A stretch of 64,000 nucleotides of DNA from Rutidosis leptorrhynchoides (taxonomy: Eukaryota > Streptophyta > Magnoliopsida > Asterales > Asteraceae), in NCBI RefSeq assembly GCF_046630445.1, contig NC_092337.1:369759501-369823500 (forward strand), read 5' to 3'. The position numbers and the translations under genes are program-made. Below are positions 28,470 to 41,995 of the stretch, in pieces. Each line of letters starts with the position of its first letter. Position 1 is the first letter of the stretch. The notes below the pieces were generated by a model. The model was not told the origin of the DNA and did no database searches. It saw only the letters and a list, made by a program, of their open reading frames with translations.

Positions 28470-30650
28470 GGTAACTTCAACAAGAAACGGCGGTTCTGAG
28501 GAATATACCATGGATTCATTGAAGAAGGCAATCTAAGAATTGAACAAGAACATGGTGGCGGCACAAACACAGATGAATGATCGGATTTCTACTCTGTTTT
28601 TACAACATCAACATTTTCAGACGGAATTACAACGAATGAAAGGTAATGAAGGCGGTAATCAAAGAAATAATTCGCAATTAACAAGGTTTTCTAGGCTCGA
28701 ATTCCCCAAATTTGACGGTACCGATGTCAAAGGATGGACCTACCGCAGTCGGAAATTTTTCGCCGTCGACAATATTGAAGAAGATCAGAAGGTTAGGGTT
28801 ACGTCGATTCATATGCAAGGCAAAGCGCTGACCTGGCATCAGCAATTCGTAAAATTGCAAGGTGAAGAGGTCGATTGGGAGGTTTACGAATCAGCGATTC
28901 AAAAGCGTTTTGGGTCTACAATCGACGATCCACTTTCCGAATTAATGAACTTGAAACAAACGACTACGGTGGTTGACTACCATGACGAATTCGAGCGTCT
29001 GCTAAACAAATTGGATATTAGCGAACGGCATGTTGTTAGTCTTTTCTTATGAGGATTACACAAAGAAATCGAATTAGTTGTTCGAATGTTCAAGCCTCGC
29101 ACATTAGAAGATGCGTTCAATTTAGCAAAGTTACAGGAGGACATGTCAATTGCAGTCAAGAAAAGGTATAACCCAATTCTTCCAACACCTCGTGTTAATT
29201 CGACTACTTTTACACCACGGAACAGTAACTTTTGGGGCTACATGGAAAGATCAAATGTTTTACCCACAACTAGTAACCAGTTAGCTTTAACAAATACACT
29301 ATCTACTACTCAATCAATTACACCAAAGGTTAACCAAACTGGATAAAGTAGACGTTTAACTCAAAAGGAAATCGAAGAAAAACGTGCTAAAGGCCAATAT
29401 TTTTATTGGGATCACAAATATACACCGGGGCATAAGTGTTCGGGTCAATTATATTCACTAGAGGTGATAGCTAGTGATGATGGTGGGGAACAAGGGTTGG
29501 AAGAATTTATTGACAGTCCAGAGTATAGTGCAAATGTACAAGATTGGTGAGCTGATGGTATTCCACACATATCTTTATACGCATTGATGAGAACAAAAGT
29601 GTATCAAACTATGCGGGTTAAAGGGCAAATAAACAAGTACAATGTACACATCTTGATTGATTCAGGTAGCACGCACAATTTTTTAGATCTTGAATTTGCA
29701 AAACATTTAGGTTGTGATGTTCAAAAAATCACACCTTTGAATGTTTATGTACCCGGTGGAAACAATTTGTTGAGTGTCAATCAATGTGCTACAATTCAAT
29801 GGAAAATTGATGGGCAAAGTTTTAATAGTGACATGCTTGTGTTACCAATTGGAGGTTGTGATATGGTACTTGGTATTCAATGGCTAGCAACACTTGGGAC
29901 ATTATTTGGAACTTTGAGAAGTTGAAAATGACATTCACATAAAAAGGTGTAAAGGTTGAGTTAAATGGTTAAAAGTCTAAGGCAACAGTGATGGATGGTA
30001 AGACATTAACTAAGGTAAGTGATCACCCACAAGTACAATTTCAGGCGATGTTTTTAGTATGTCAAATGGATGTGACCAACAATGCTTCAACAGTTAACTA
30101 TGATCATTCAAAACACCAACAACTAGTAAGCTTATTACAAGATTATATTGATATTTTTGAAATCCCAAAAGCTTTACCACTAAAACGAAGTTATGATCAC
30201 TATATTTTACTCAAAGAAGGAGCTCCACCGGTCAACATCATTAGACCATATCGTCATCCACCAACACAAAAAGTCGCAATTGCAACAATTAAACTGTTGG
30301 CAATTGCAAATTGGCTACAACCAAAAATGCTTAAACAATTACGTGGGTTTTTAGGCTTAACGGGGTATTATAGACGTTTCATTCGTGGTTATGCTATTAT
30401 TAGCCATCCTCTTACCAACTTACTACGAAAAAATTCCTTTATTTAGAGTGATGAAGCTATGGTTGCTTTTAACAATTTACAGCAACAAATACATCAATCA
30501 CCCGTCTTATCTTTAATGAAACGCAACAATCGACCGGTGATTTACGATTTAATTCAGTGGCAACAGGGTAACACCGTTAATGCAACATGGAACCGATTGA
30601 AGAACTCTTTCAACGATTTCCAGAGTGTTCATTTTTAGTGGATGCTTGAG
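28470..30650 (+). pseudogene. Gag-pol remnant of element D
   Basis: Gag shows the retrotransposon gag block (FPKFDGTDVKGW, ALTWHQQF, PLSELMNLKQTT). The zinc-knuckle area is degenerate. The protease keeps DSGSTHNFL and MVLGIQWL. Reverse transcriptase is represented only by the piece before its catalytic core and by the piece before RNase H. Fossil with several breaks and a large internal loss. Confidence 0.8.
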
Positions 30651-30678
30651 GGCAAGCATTTTTTCAGGAGGGTGGGAT

Positions 30679-31033
30679 TGATATGTACATCACGTGCAAA
30701 GCATGTGGGAAGTTTAAGATATGCCACATGCGGAGCACGTGCAGTCCTTTATGTTGAGTAGCTGCAATTCTAGCCCAATTCGGTTTCTAATTGCAATTGT
30801 TAAATAGATAGTCAAGAAGCTGCAATTCTCGCCCAATTCGGTTTCTAATTGCAATTGTTAAATAGATAGTCAAGGGATTACATCAGTTGGTGTGTTTTCT
30901 GTTGTAAGTTGTAACAAACTTATTCTCTCTTAATCACAATTTCAGTAATCAATAAAACTTCATTGATTCTACTACAAAGCTTTTCTAGTTCATAGGCTTT
31001 AAGGTTTAATCGATTGTTCAATTACGGTTTAAG
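30679..31033 (+). repeat. Truncated 3' LTR of element D with an internal duplication
   Basis: Begins TGATATGTACATC. A block of about 54 bp (AGCTGCAATTCT...AGTCAAG) is present twice in tandem, once in the 5' LTR. The LTR lacks its last 15 or so bases and runs straight into inverted gag DNA. Confidence 0.8.
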
Positions 31034-31227
31034 CGAATTATTTCTTTGATTACCGCCTTCATTACCTTTCATTCGTTGTAATTCCGTCTGAAAATATTGA
31101 TGTTGTAAAAACAAAGTAGAAATCCGATCATTTAACTGTGTTTGTGCCGCCACCATGTTCTTGTTCAATTCTTAGATTGCCTTCTTCAATGAATCCATGG
31201 TATTATCCTCAGAACCTTCGGCAGAGG
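31034..31227 (-). repeat. Inverted copy of the gag leader of element D
   Basis: Reverse complement of about 28490-28674 (for example CCACCATGTTCTTGTTCAAT against the plus copy at 28540-28565), with only a few differences. It sits between the cut LTR and mitochondrial-type DNA. Confidence 0.85.
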
Positions 31228-31948
31228 CGTAGAGCTATCTACTTGGTCGCGACTGGATCTGCTACGCTAGGTTCTCCCTATGGCGCTACGCATCGTTCCC
31301 TTCGGTCGAGAGAATCCCATTGTTCCGGTCCGAGAACTTTGCAACTCTTTCATCCAAGCCCAGGGCATAAGCTTCTGCTTAGCCTCGTCTTGGTCGACTA
31401 TCACCAAACAAGGTCGGAATTTCCGGTCTCGTTGACCACGGCCTATAGAAACAGGCTATCTACCGCTTTTAACCCAGTTTGCATAGGCTCGTGCACATAT
31501 TTACGTTCAATAATCCCAGGGGCTTTCACTCGACACGTCTTCGCTCGTGATCGTCCACACAGAAAAGTCAAGACCAGGCTCCCTAATAGAATGTTTAACT
31601 GATCCATTCCGGATCTACCGAATTGGTACGGAAGTTGTAACATGGGAAAACCACGGAAAACACAGTTGGGTTTGAGAGCCGTGTGATAGGTGACTATCCA
31701 GCACGGTTCGGAGAGCACTTTTAGTCTGCCCTGGTGAATGGAAGCCCCCCTATCAAACAAGAAAGAAGTGGCTCTTCCCACGGCGGAGTCCGCATTGACT
31801 CTATTTATTATTATGGTAAAGAAAGTCTAAGGTAGTTGCAGGTCCATTTTCTTTTTTTTATAATGTGCGGGATTCCTACTCTGAGTAGGCTTCTTCGTCC
31901 ATTTCGCGCGGTTCGGGGGGCACTTGAGTCAGCCGCCGACGCCCGACA
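31228..31948 (+). other. Nuclear copy of mitochondrial-type DNA with a group II intron tail
   Basis: Base composition changes sharply to GC-richer sequence. It contains a 34-nt group II intron domain V (31676-31709) and flanks in the style of plant mitochondrial introns. I cannot name the mitochondrial gene by eye. The left edge abuts inverted gag; at the right it is interrupted by element B at 31949. Reading frames across it are incidental. Confidence 0.65.
31676..31709 (+). ncRNA. Group II intron domain V (relic)
   Basis: GAGCCGTGTGATAGG then TGACTATCCAGCACGGTTC: 34 nt, with stem GAGCCGTG/CACGGTTC, the AGC-type catalytic face and a GTGA-like apical loop over GATAG/CTATC. This is the most conserved part of group II introns, which in plants are organellar. 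It is a non-functional copy in nuclear DNA. Confidence 0.8.
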
Positions 31949-35318
<3,370 letters not shown>

Positions 35319-35359
35319 GTACCTACCCGTTAAATAAATTTCGTCCCGAAATTTTAAGC

Positions 35360-38300
35360 AGTTGGAGGTGTTGACGTATCTTCTGGAGATAAGTGCGGGT
35401 ATTTCTTCTTCATCAGATCTTCTCGTTCCCAGGTGAACTCGGGTCCTCTACGAGCATTCCATCAAACCTTAACAATTGGTATCTTGTTTTGTTTAAGTCT
35501 TTTAACCTCACGATCCATTATTTCGATGGGTTCTTCGATGAATTGAAGTTTTTCGTTGATTTGGATTTCGTCTAACGGAATAGTGAGATCTTCTTTAGCA
35601 AAACATTTCTTCAAATTCGAGACGTGGAAAGTGTTATGTACAGCCGCGAGTTGTTGAGGTAACTCAAGTCGGTAAGCTACTGGTCCGACACGATCAATAA
35701 TCTTGAATGGTCCAATATACCTTGGATTTAATTTACCTCGTTTACCAAATCGAACAACGCCTTTCCAAGGTGCAACCTTAAGCATGACCATCTCTCCAAT
35801 TTCAAATTCTATATCTTTTCTTTTAATGTCGGCGTAGCTCTTTTGTCGACTTTGGGCGGTTTTCAACCGTTGTTGAATTTGGATGATCTTCTCGGTAGTT
35901 TCTTGTATTATCTCCGGACCCGTAATCTGTCTATCCCCCACTTCACTCCAAAAAATTGGAGACCTACACTTTCTACCATAAAGTGCTTCAAATGGAGCCA
36001 TCTCAATGCTTGAATGGTAGCTGTTGTTGTAGAAAAATACTGCTAACGGTAGATGTCGATCCCAACTGTTTCCGAAATCAATAACACATGCTCGTAGCAT
36101 GTCTTCAAGCATTTGTATCGTCCTTTCACTCTGCCCATCAGTTTGTGGATGATAGGCAATACTCATGTCTAGACGAGTTCCTAATGCTTGCTGTAATGTC
36201 CGCCAGAATCTTGAAATAAATCTGCCATCCCTATCAGAGATAATAGAGATTGGTATTCCATGTCTGGAGACGACTTCCTTCAAATACAGTCGTGCTAACT
36301 TCTCCATCTTGTCATCTTCTCTTATTGGCAGGAAGTGTGCTGATTTGGTGAGACGATCAACTATTACCCAAATAGTATCAAAACCACTTGCAGTCCTTGG
36401 CAATTTAGTGATGAAATCCATGGTAATGTTTTTCCATTTCCATTCCGGGATTTCGGGTTGTTGAAGTAGACCTGATGGTTTCTGATGCTCAGCTTTGACC
36501 TTAGAACACGTCAAACATTCTCCTACGTATTTAGCAACATCGGCTTTCATACCCGGCCACCAAAAATGTTTCTTGAGATCCTTGTACATCTTCCCCGTTC
36601 CAGGATGTATTGAGTATCTGGTTTCATGAGCTTCTCTAAGTACCATTTCTCTCATATCTCCAAATTTTGGTACCCAAATCCTTTCAGCCCTATACCGGGT
36701 TCCGTCTTCCCGAATATTAAGATGCTTCTCCGATCCTTTGGGTATTTCATCCTTTAAATTTCCCTCTTTTAAAACTCCTTGTTGCGCCTCCTTTATTTGA
36801 GTAGTAAGGTTATTGTGAATCATTATATTCATAGATTTTACTCGAATGGGTTCTCTGTCCTTCCTGCTCAAGGCGTCGGCTACCACATTTGCCTTCCCCG
36901 GGTTTTAACGAATCTCAAAGTCGTAATCATTCAACAATTCAATCCACCTACGCTGCCTCATATTCAGTTGTTTCTGATTAAATATGTATTGAAGAATTTT
37001 GTGGTCGGTATATATAATACTTTTGAACCCATATAAGTAGTGCCTCCAAGTCTTTAATGCAAAAACAACCGCGCCTAATTCCAAATCATGCGTCGTATAA
37101 TTCTGTTTGTGGATCTTCAATTGTCTAGACGCATAAGCAATTACTTTCGTTCGTTGCATTAATACACAACCGAGACCTTGCTTTGAGGCATCACAATATA
37201 TCACAAAATCATCATTCCCTTCAGGTAATGACAATATAGGTGCCGTAGTTAACTTTTTCTTTAACAATTGAAACCCTTTCTCTTGTTCATCTTTCCATTC
37301 AAATTTCTTCCCTTTATGCGTTAATGCAGACAAGGGTTTTGCTATTCTGGAAAAGTCTTGGATGAACCTTCTGTAGTAAGCCGCTAGTCCTAAAAACTGG
37401 CGTATGTGTTTCGGAGTTTTCGGGGTTTCCCACTTTTCAACGGTTTCGATCTTTGTTGGATCTACCTGAATACCTTCTTTGTTCACTATGTGACCGAGGA
37501 ATTGAACTTCTTCCAACCAAAATGCACACTTTGAAAACTTAGCGTATAGTTTTTCTTTTCTCAGTAACTCTAGCACTTTTCTCAAATGTTCTTCGTGCTC
37601 TTGATCATTCTTCGTGTAAATAAGTATGTCATCGATGAAAACAATGACAAACTTGTCAAGATATAGCCCACACACTCGATTCATGAGGTCCATGAACACA
37701 GCTGGTGCGTTAGTCAATCCAAACGACATAACCATAAACTCGTAATGACCGTAACGCGTCCTAAAAGCAGTCTTTGGAATATCATCCTCTTTCACCGCAT
37801 TTGATGATATCCAGAACGTAAATCGATCTTCGAATAAACATACGAGCCTTGTAGTTGATCAAATAAGTCGTCGATTCTCGGTAGTGGGTAGCGGTTCTTG
37901 ATGGTAAGTTTGTTCAACTCTCGGTAGTTGATACACAACCTGAATGTACCATCTTTCTTCTTGACAAACAAAATAGGAGCTCCCCACGGTGATGTGCTTG
38001 GTCGAATGAAACCACGCTCTAAAAGTTCTTGTAATTGGCTCTGAAGTTCCTTCATTTCGCTAGGTGCGAGTCTGTATGGAGCACGAGCTATTGGTGCAGC
38101 TCCCGGTACAAGGTCTATTTGAAATTCAACGGATCGATGTGGAGGTAGTCCCGGTAATTCTTTCGGAAATACATCGGGAAATTCTTTTGCGATGGGAATA
38201 TCATTGATGTTCTTTTCTTTGGAATTGACTTTCTCGACGTGTGCTAGCACAGCATAGCAACCTTTTCTTATTAGTTTTTGTGCCTTCAGGTTACTAATAA

Positions 38301-38800
38301 GATTTAACTTCGCGTTGCTCTTTTCTCCGTACATCATTAAGGGTTTTCCTTTTTCTCGTATAATAAGAATTGCATTTTTGTAACAAACGACCTCTGCTTT
38401 CACTTCTCTCAACCAGTCCATACCGATTATCACATCAAAACTCCCTAACTCTACTGGTATCAAGTCAATCTTAAATGTTTCGCTAACCAGTTTAATTTCT
38501 CGATTCTGACATATATTATCTGCTGAAATTAATTTACCATTTGCTAATTCGAGTAAAAATTTACTATCCAAAGGCGCCAATGGGCAACTTAATTTAGCAC
38601 AAAATTCTCTACTCATATAGCTTCTATCCGCACCCGAATCAAATAAAACATAAGCAGATTTATCGTCAATAAGAAACGTACCCGTAACAAGCTCCGGGTC
38701 TTCCTGTGCTTCTGCCGCATTAATATTGAAAACTCTTGCACAGCCCTGCCCATTAGTATTTCCCTGATTCGGGCAATTTCTAATAATGTGGCCCGGTTTT
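35360..38800 (-). pseudogene. Pol of chromovirus B: PR, RT, RNase H, IN, chromodomain
   Basis: Order on the minus strand: protease (about 38500-38700, [11 protein letters not shown]); reverse transcriptase (about 37250-38150, with [22 protein letters not shown] and FIDDILIYT); RNase H (about 36910-37250, [22 protein letters not shown]); integrase with an H2C2 zinc motif (about 36460-36630) and a core with [18 protein letters not shown] and DGQSERTIQ (the Asp-Asp-Glu set); then a [16 protein letters not shown] block and a chromodomain-like end near 35360-35500. The chromodomain and domain order place it in the chromovirus group, most like Tekay/Del. Long stretches are open, with a few breaks. 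Confidence 0.88.
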
Positions 38801-40020
38801 CCACATTTATAACAAACAGCGTTGGTATTACTTGCTCTGACACTATTCGTTTCGTTATTACTTGTTCCGGCATTATTTGTTCCTTTAGTTCTGTTAAACT
38901 TTGGTCCGTAGACCTCACACTTTGTCGCGCTATGACCATTTCTTTTACACATGTTGCAAAATGTTGTGCAAAACCCCTGATGATTTTCTTCACACCTATG
39001 ACATGGCTGTTTTTGATTTTTGTTACCATTGTTGTTATTGAGGTTGTTGTTGGGATTGTTATTGTTGTTGAAACGGTTGTTGTTGTTGTTGTTGTTGTTG
39101 TTATTGTTGTTGTTGGGATGTTTGTTGTAGTTATTGTTAAGATTGCGGTTATTGTTGCAATTGTTGTTGCGGTTGTTGGGATAGTTGTTGCGATTGTGGT
39201 TGTAATTGTTGTTGTTGTTGTACTGGTGACTCTTGTCACCATTTTCCTCCTACTTCCTCTTGAGTTGTTTCGTGTTGGCTTCTTCGGTCGCCTGCTCTTT
39301 AATTCTTCTCTCAATCTAATTTATGAGTTTATGAGCCATTCGACTTGCCTTCTGTATAGAAGCGGGCTCGTGTGAACTCACATCTTCTTGAATCCTTACT
39401 GGTAACCCTTTTACAAACGCGTCGATCTTCTCTTCTTCATCTTCGAATGCTCCCGGACACAATAGGCACAACTCTGTGAATCGTTGTTCATATGTGGTAA
39501 CGTCGAACCCTTGTGTTCGTAACTCTCTAAGTTCTGCCTTGAGTTTATTGACTTCGTTTCTAGGACGGTACTACTCGTTCATCAATTGCTTGAATGACGA
39601 CCACGGTAGTGCGTAAGCAGCATTTTGTCCTACCTGTTCAAGATAGGTGTTCCACCACTTTAACGCAGTACCTGTGAAGGTATGCGTAGCGTACTTAACT
39701 TTGTCCTCTTCAGTACACTTACTTATGGCAAACACCGATTCGACTTTCTCGGTCCACCGTTTCAATCCAATTGGTCCTTTGGTTCCATCAAATTCCAATG
39801 GTTTACAGGCAGTGAATTCTTTGTAGGTGCATCCTACACGATTTCTTGCGCCGTTAGCTGCATTGCTAGATTTAACGTTATTGTTGGTATGTAGCGCAGC
39901 CTGTACTGCTGCTATGTTTGCAGCAAGAAAGGTACGAAATTCCTCTTCGTTCATATTCATGGTGTGTCGAGTAGTCGGTGTCATTTCCTTCAAAATAGAC
40001 AACTGAATCGAGTTAATCAT
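38770..40020 (-). pseudogene. Gag of chromovirus B, Asn-rich with zinc knuckles
   Basis: The N-terminal part (39571-40020) has the retrotransposon-gag fold block (EFDGTKGPIGLKRWTEKVES, ALKWWNTYL). A long Asn-rich region follows (about 39010-39230, encoded by AAC/AAT repeats), then a CHRC-type and [14 protein letters not shown] zinc knuckle (38770-38990). A few breaks. Confidence 0.82.
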
Positions 40021-40307
40021 ACATAATATTAGGAGCAGTCAATAGTATTTCGTAGCATAATATGAACTCATTTATAAAAGCTTTTTCTTCATATTAGCGT
40101 TTTATAAGTTTAAATTCGGGTACTACCTACCCGTTAAGTTCATACTTAGTAGCTAATATACAATTCAACTACTACAATTCCATATGAAAAACTGATTATA
40201 ATAATATATCACATATAAATATTCTTCAAACTTACAACTTCGCTATATTACATATAACATGAAATATTGTACACTTTGATACATGACAGTTTTGAAGATA
40301 AATCTAG

Positions 40308-41027
40308 TTAATACGCAAGTTGTTCAGCAAAGGAAATAAAGACACGTAATTCATAAGTCCAGAAACAAGTCATGCATTCTGGTTTTACTAAGACGACTTC
40401 CCATCCTTGGTCTTGTGGAAAATAACCGTTATGACCATTGGCTAGGCAGCATGTTATAATGTCGTCAAAAGGACGAGGGTTTCGTAATGTCCAACAGCCC
40501 CATAATAATCTAAAAACCTTGTTTCTCACCCCAACTACTGAATTGGTCACTTGTGGGAAAGTTTTATTTAAAAGCTGCAATCCGATGTTCTTTTTCTCAG
40601 TTTGGTAAGAAGCGAACATCACTAACCCGTAAGCATAACATGCTTCTTTATGTTGCATGTTAGAAGCTTTTTCTAATTCACAAAATCCTATGTTGGGATA
40701 TGTTGAGTCAAAATAGGTTCTTAACCCGTAGCGTAAAATTGTATTTGGGTTCCCCACATTTAATGCTTTAAAGAAAACACAGCGTAACTTACGGTCTCCC
40801 CAATGTGATATACCCCACCTATCAAAGGAAAGCCTTTTATAAACTAAGGCATTTCCGGAAAGTCTTTCAAATATTTGACAAGTTAATTTCGCCATAACTA
40901 AATGTGCTGATGAATTTTGACCAACTCTAGACAAGATTTCCTCAATCATATCCTCTGGTAGGTCTTCTAAAATATTCGGTCGTCTACCCTTAACGTCCAT
41001 TTTGTTTTTATACTGTAAAATAGACAA
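40308..41027 (-). CDS. F-box-like ORF carried inside element B
   Basis: An open frame of 239 codons on the same strand as the retroelement, between its primer site and gag. Residues about 18-62 (NILEDLPEDMIEEILSRV, then CQIFERLSG and VYKRLSFDRW) fit an F-box. Residues about 110-160 (HKEACYAYGLVMFASYQTEK..GLQLLNKTF) fit a Sel1/TPR-like repeat, and a Cys-rich end follows. This matches plant F-box proteins of the At2g35280/At1g67623 type, which join SCF ubiquitin ligases through SKP1. It has no introns and no LTR-element homology, so I infer capture of a host gene by the retroelement. Whether it is made is unknown. Alternative: an old accessory ORF of this element family. Confidence 0.72.
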   Translation of the reverse strand: MSILQYKNKMDVKGRRPNILEDLPEDMIEEILSRVGQNSSAHLVMAKLTCQIFERLSGNALVYKRLSFDRWGISHWGDRKLRCVFFKALNVGNPNTILRYGLRTYFDSTYPNIGFCELEKASNMQHKEACYAYGLVMFASYQTEKKNIGLQLLNKTFPQVTNSVVGVRNKVFRLLWGCWTLRNPRPFDDIITCCLANGHNGYFPQDQGWEVVLVKPECMTCFWTYELRVFISFAEQLAY

Positions 41028-41137
41028 GGATTAGATTCGTAAAAGATAATTAACAAACAATACAAGCAATTTTTACATAGAACATAAAAGTACAAACACG
41101 GTACAATACATATAATACACAACATGATTACAACCCT

Positions 41138-41790
41138 CTAATCTGAATCACTGGTTTCTTCTTCTTCGGACTTGGTTCGTTTTCCTATTTTTCTAGGAAT
41201 ATATGATGTTCCTCTAATATGAGCCGTCGTTTTCCTTAATGGTTTAGAAAAACCTGGTGGTTTAGAGGTTCCCGGGTCATTGTTACATTTTAGAAAATAC
41301 GGATATTGTCGATACATATAAAGTTCATCGGGGTTGGAATCGGGTTTCTCTATTTTTATACCTTTTCCCTTATTATTTTCTTTCGCTTTATTAAATTGGG
41401 CCGAGGTAATTTCTATAACATCATCGGAATCCTCATCGGGATCCAATTCATCGGAAAATTGGTAATCCTCCCAATATTTTGCTTCCTCCGCGAAAACACC
41501 ATTGACCATTATTAACTTTGGTCCGTTAGTTGAAGATTTTCTTTTATTTAATCGATTTACTATAGGTATCAATATTTCTTCCTCCGGAACCTCTTCTTCT
41601 TCTGATTCCTCCTCTTCCGATTCCTCCTCTTCTGGTTCCTCTTCTTCCGGTTCCTCCTCTTCCAGTTCCTCTTCTTCCGGTTCCTCTTCGGGAATTTGTG
41701 AATCTTCCTAAAATATATTTGATTCTTCATTATTATTAGGTGAATCAATGGGATTTGTACTATAGGTAGACATCTATCACACAATATCAA
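41138..41790 (-). pseudogene. Acidic accessory ORF of element B
   Basis: Read right to left: a start near MSTYSTNPIDSPNN (41771), a Glu/Pro repeat (PEEEEPEEEE, about 41580-41700, TTCCTCTTC repeats on the plus strand), then an open 144-codon part with a basic patch NRLNKRKS, acidic DELDPDEDSDD and a basic end PRKIGKRTKSEEEETSDSD. No family recognised; low-complexity and charged, as in nuclear chromatin-associated proteins, but that is only composition. Part of the element, lying 5' of the F-box-like ORF. Confidence 0.5.
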
Positions 41791-41984
41791 ACACGTTAAG
41801 AGATTAATATATCACATAATATTTACATGTTAATAATATATAGTTTCCAACAACAAAAATGTTAAGCAATCGTTTTTGAAGAAAAATACGGTCGAAGTCC
41901 AGACTCACTAATGCATCCTAACAAACTCGGTAAGACACACTAATGCAATTTTCTGGTTTTCTAAGACCAACGCTCGGATACCAA

Positions 41985-41995
41985 CTGAAATGTCC
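41985..41995 (-). other. Primer binding site of element B
   Basis: The minus strand after the LTR end GGGACATTTCA reads GTTGGTATCCGAGCG, a one-base variant of the Met-tRNA primer site. Confidence 0.8.

Larger units (their letters stand above)
28099..31033 (+). mobile_element. Gypsy element D, internally deleted
   Basis: Plus-strand Ty3/Gypsy element. The 5' LTR at about 28099-28412 begins TGATATGTACATC and ends CATATCA, followed by a TGATATCAGATTCC primer-site variant. The 3' LTR begins at 30679 after a polypurine tract GGAGGGTGGGAT and is cut short near 31033. Between them are gag (28470-29350), an aspartic protease (DSGSTHNF, near 29650-29900), the edges of reverse transcriptase (30100-30450, with FLGLTGYYRRFI) and little else; most of reverse transcriptase and all of integrase are missing. 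The coding parts are broken in several places. Old fossil. Confidence 0.85.

Noticed and set aside
31138-31781. Two frames over the mitochondrial-type segment
   Set aside because: They run through the group II domain V and the junction with inverted gag, so they are not genes.
31228-31948. Bacterial contamination
   Set aside because: The GC shift is explained by organelle-type sequence with a group II domain V, joined on both sides to plant retroelements.
38613-39375. Thr-rich and Val-rich frames
   Set aside because: Out-of-frame readings of the Asn-rich gag region of element B.
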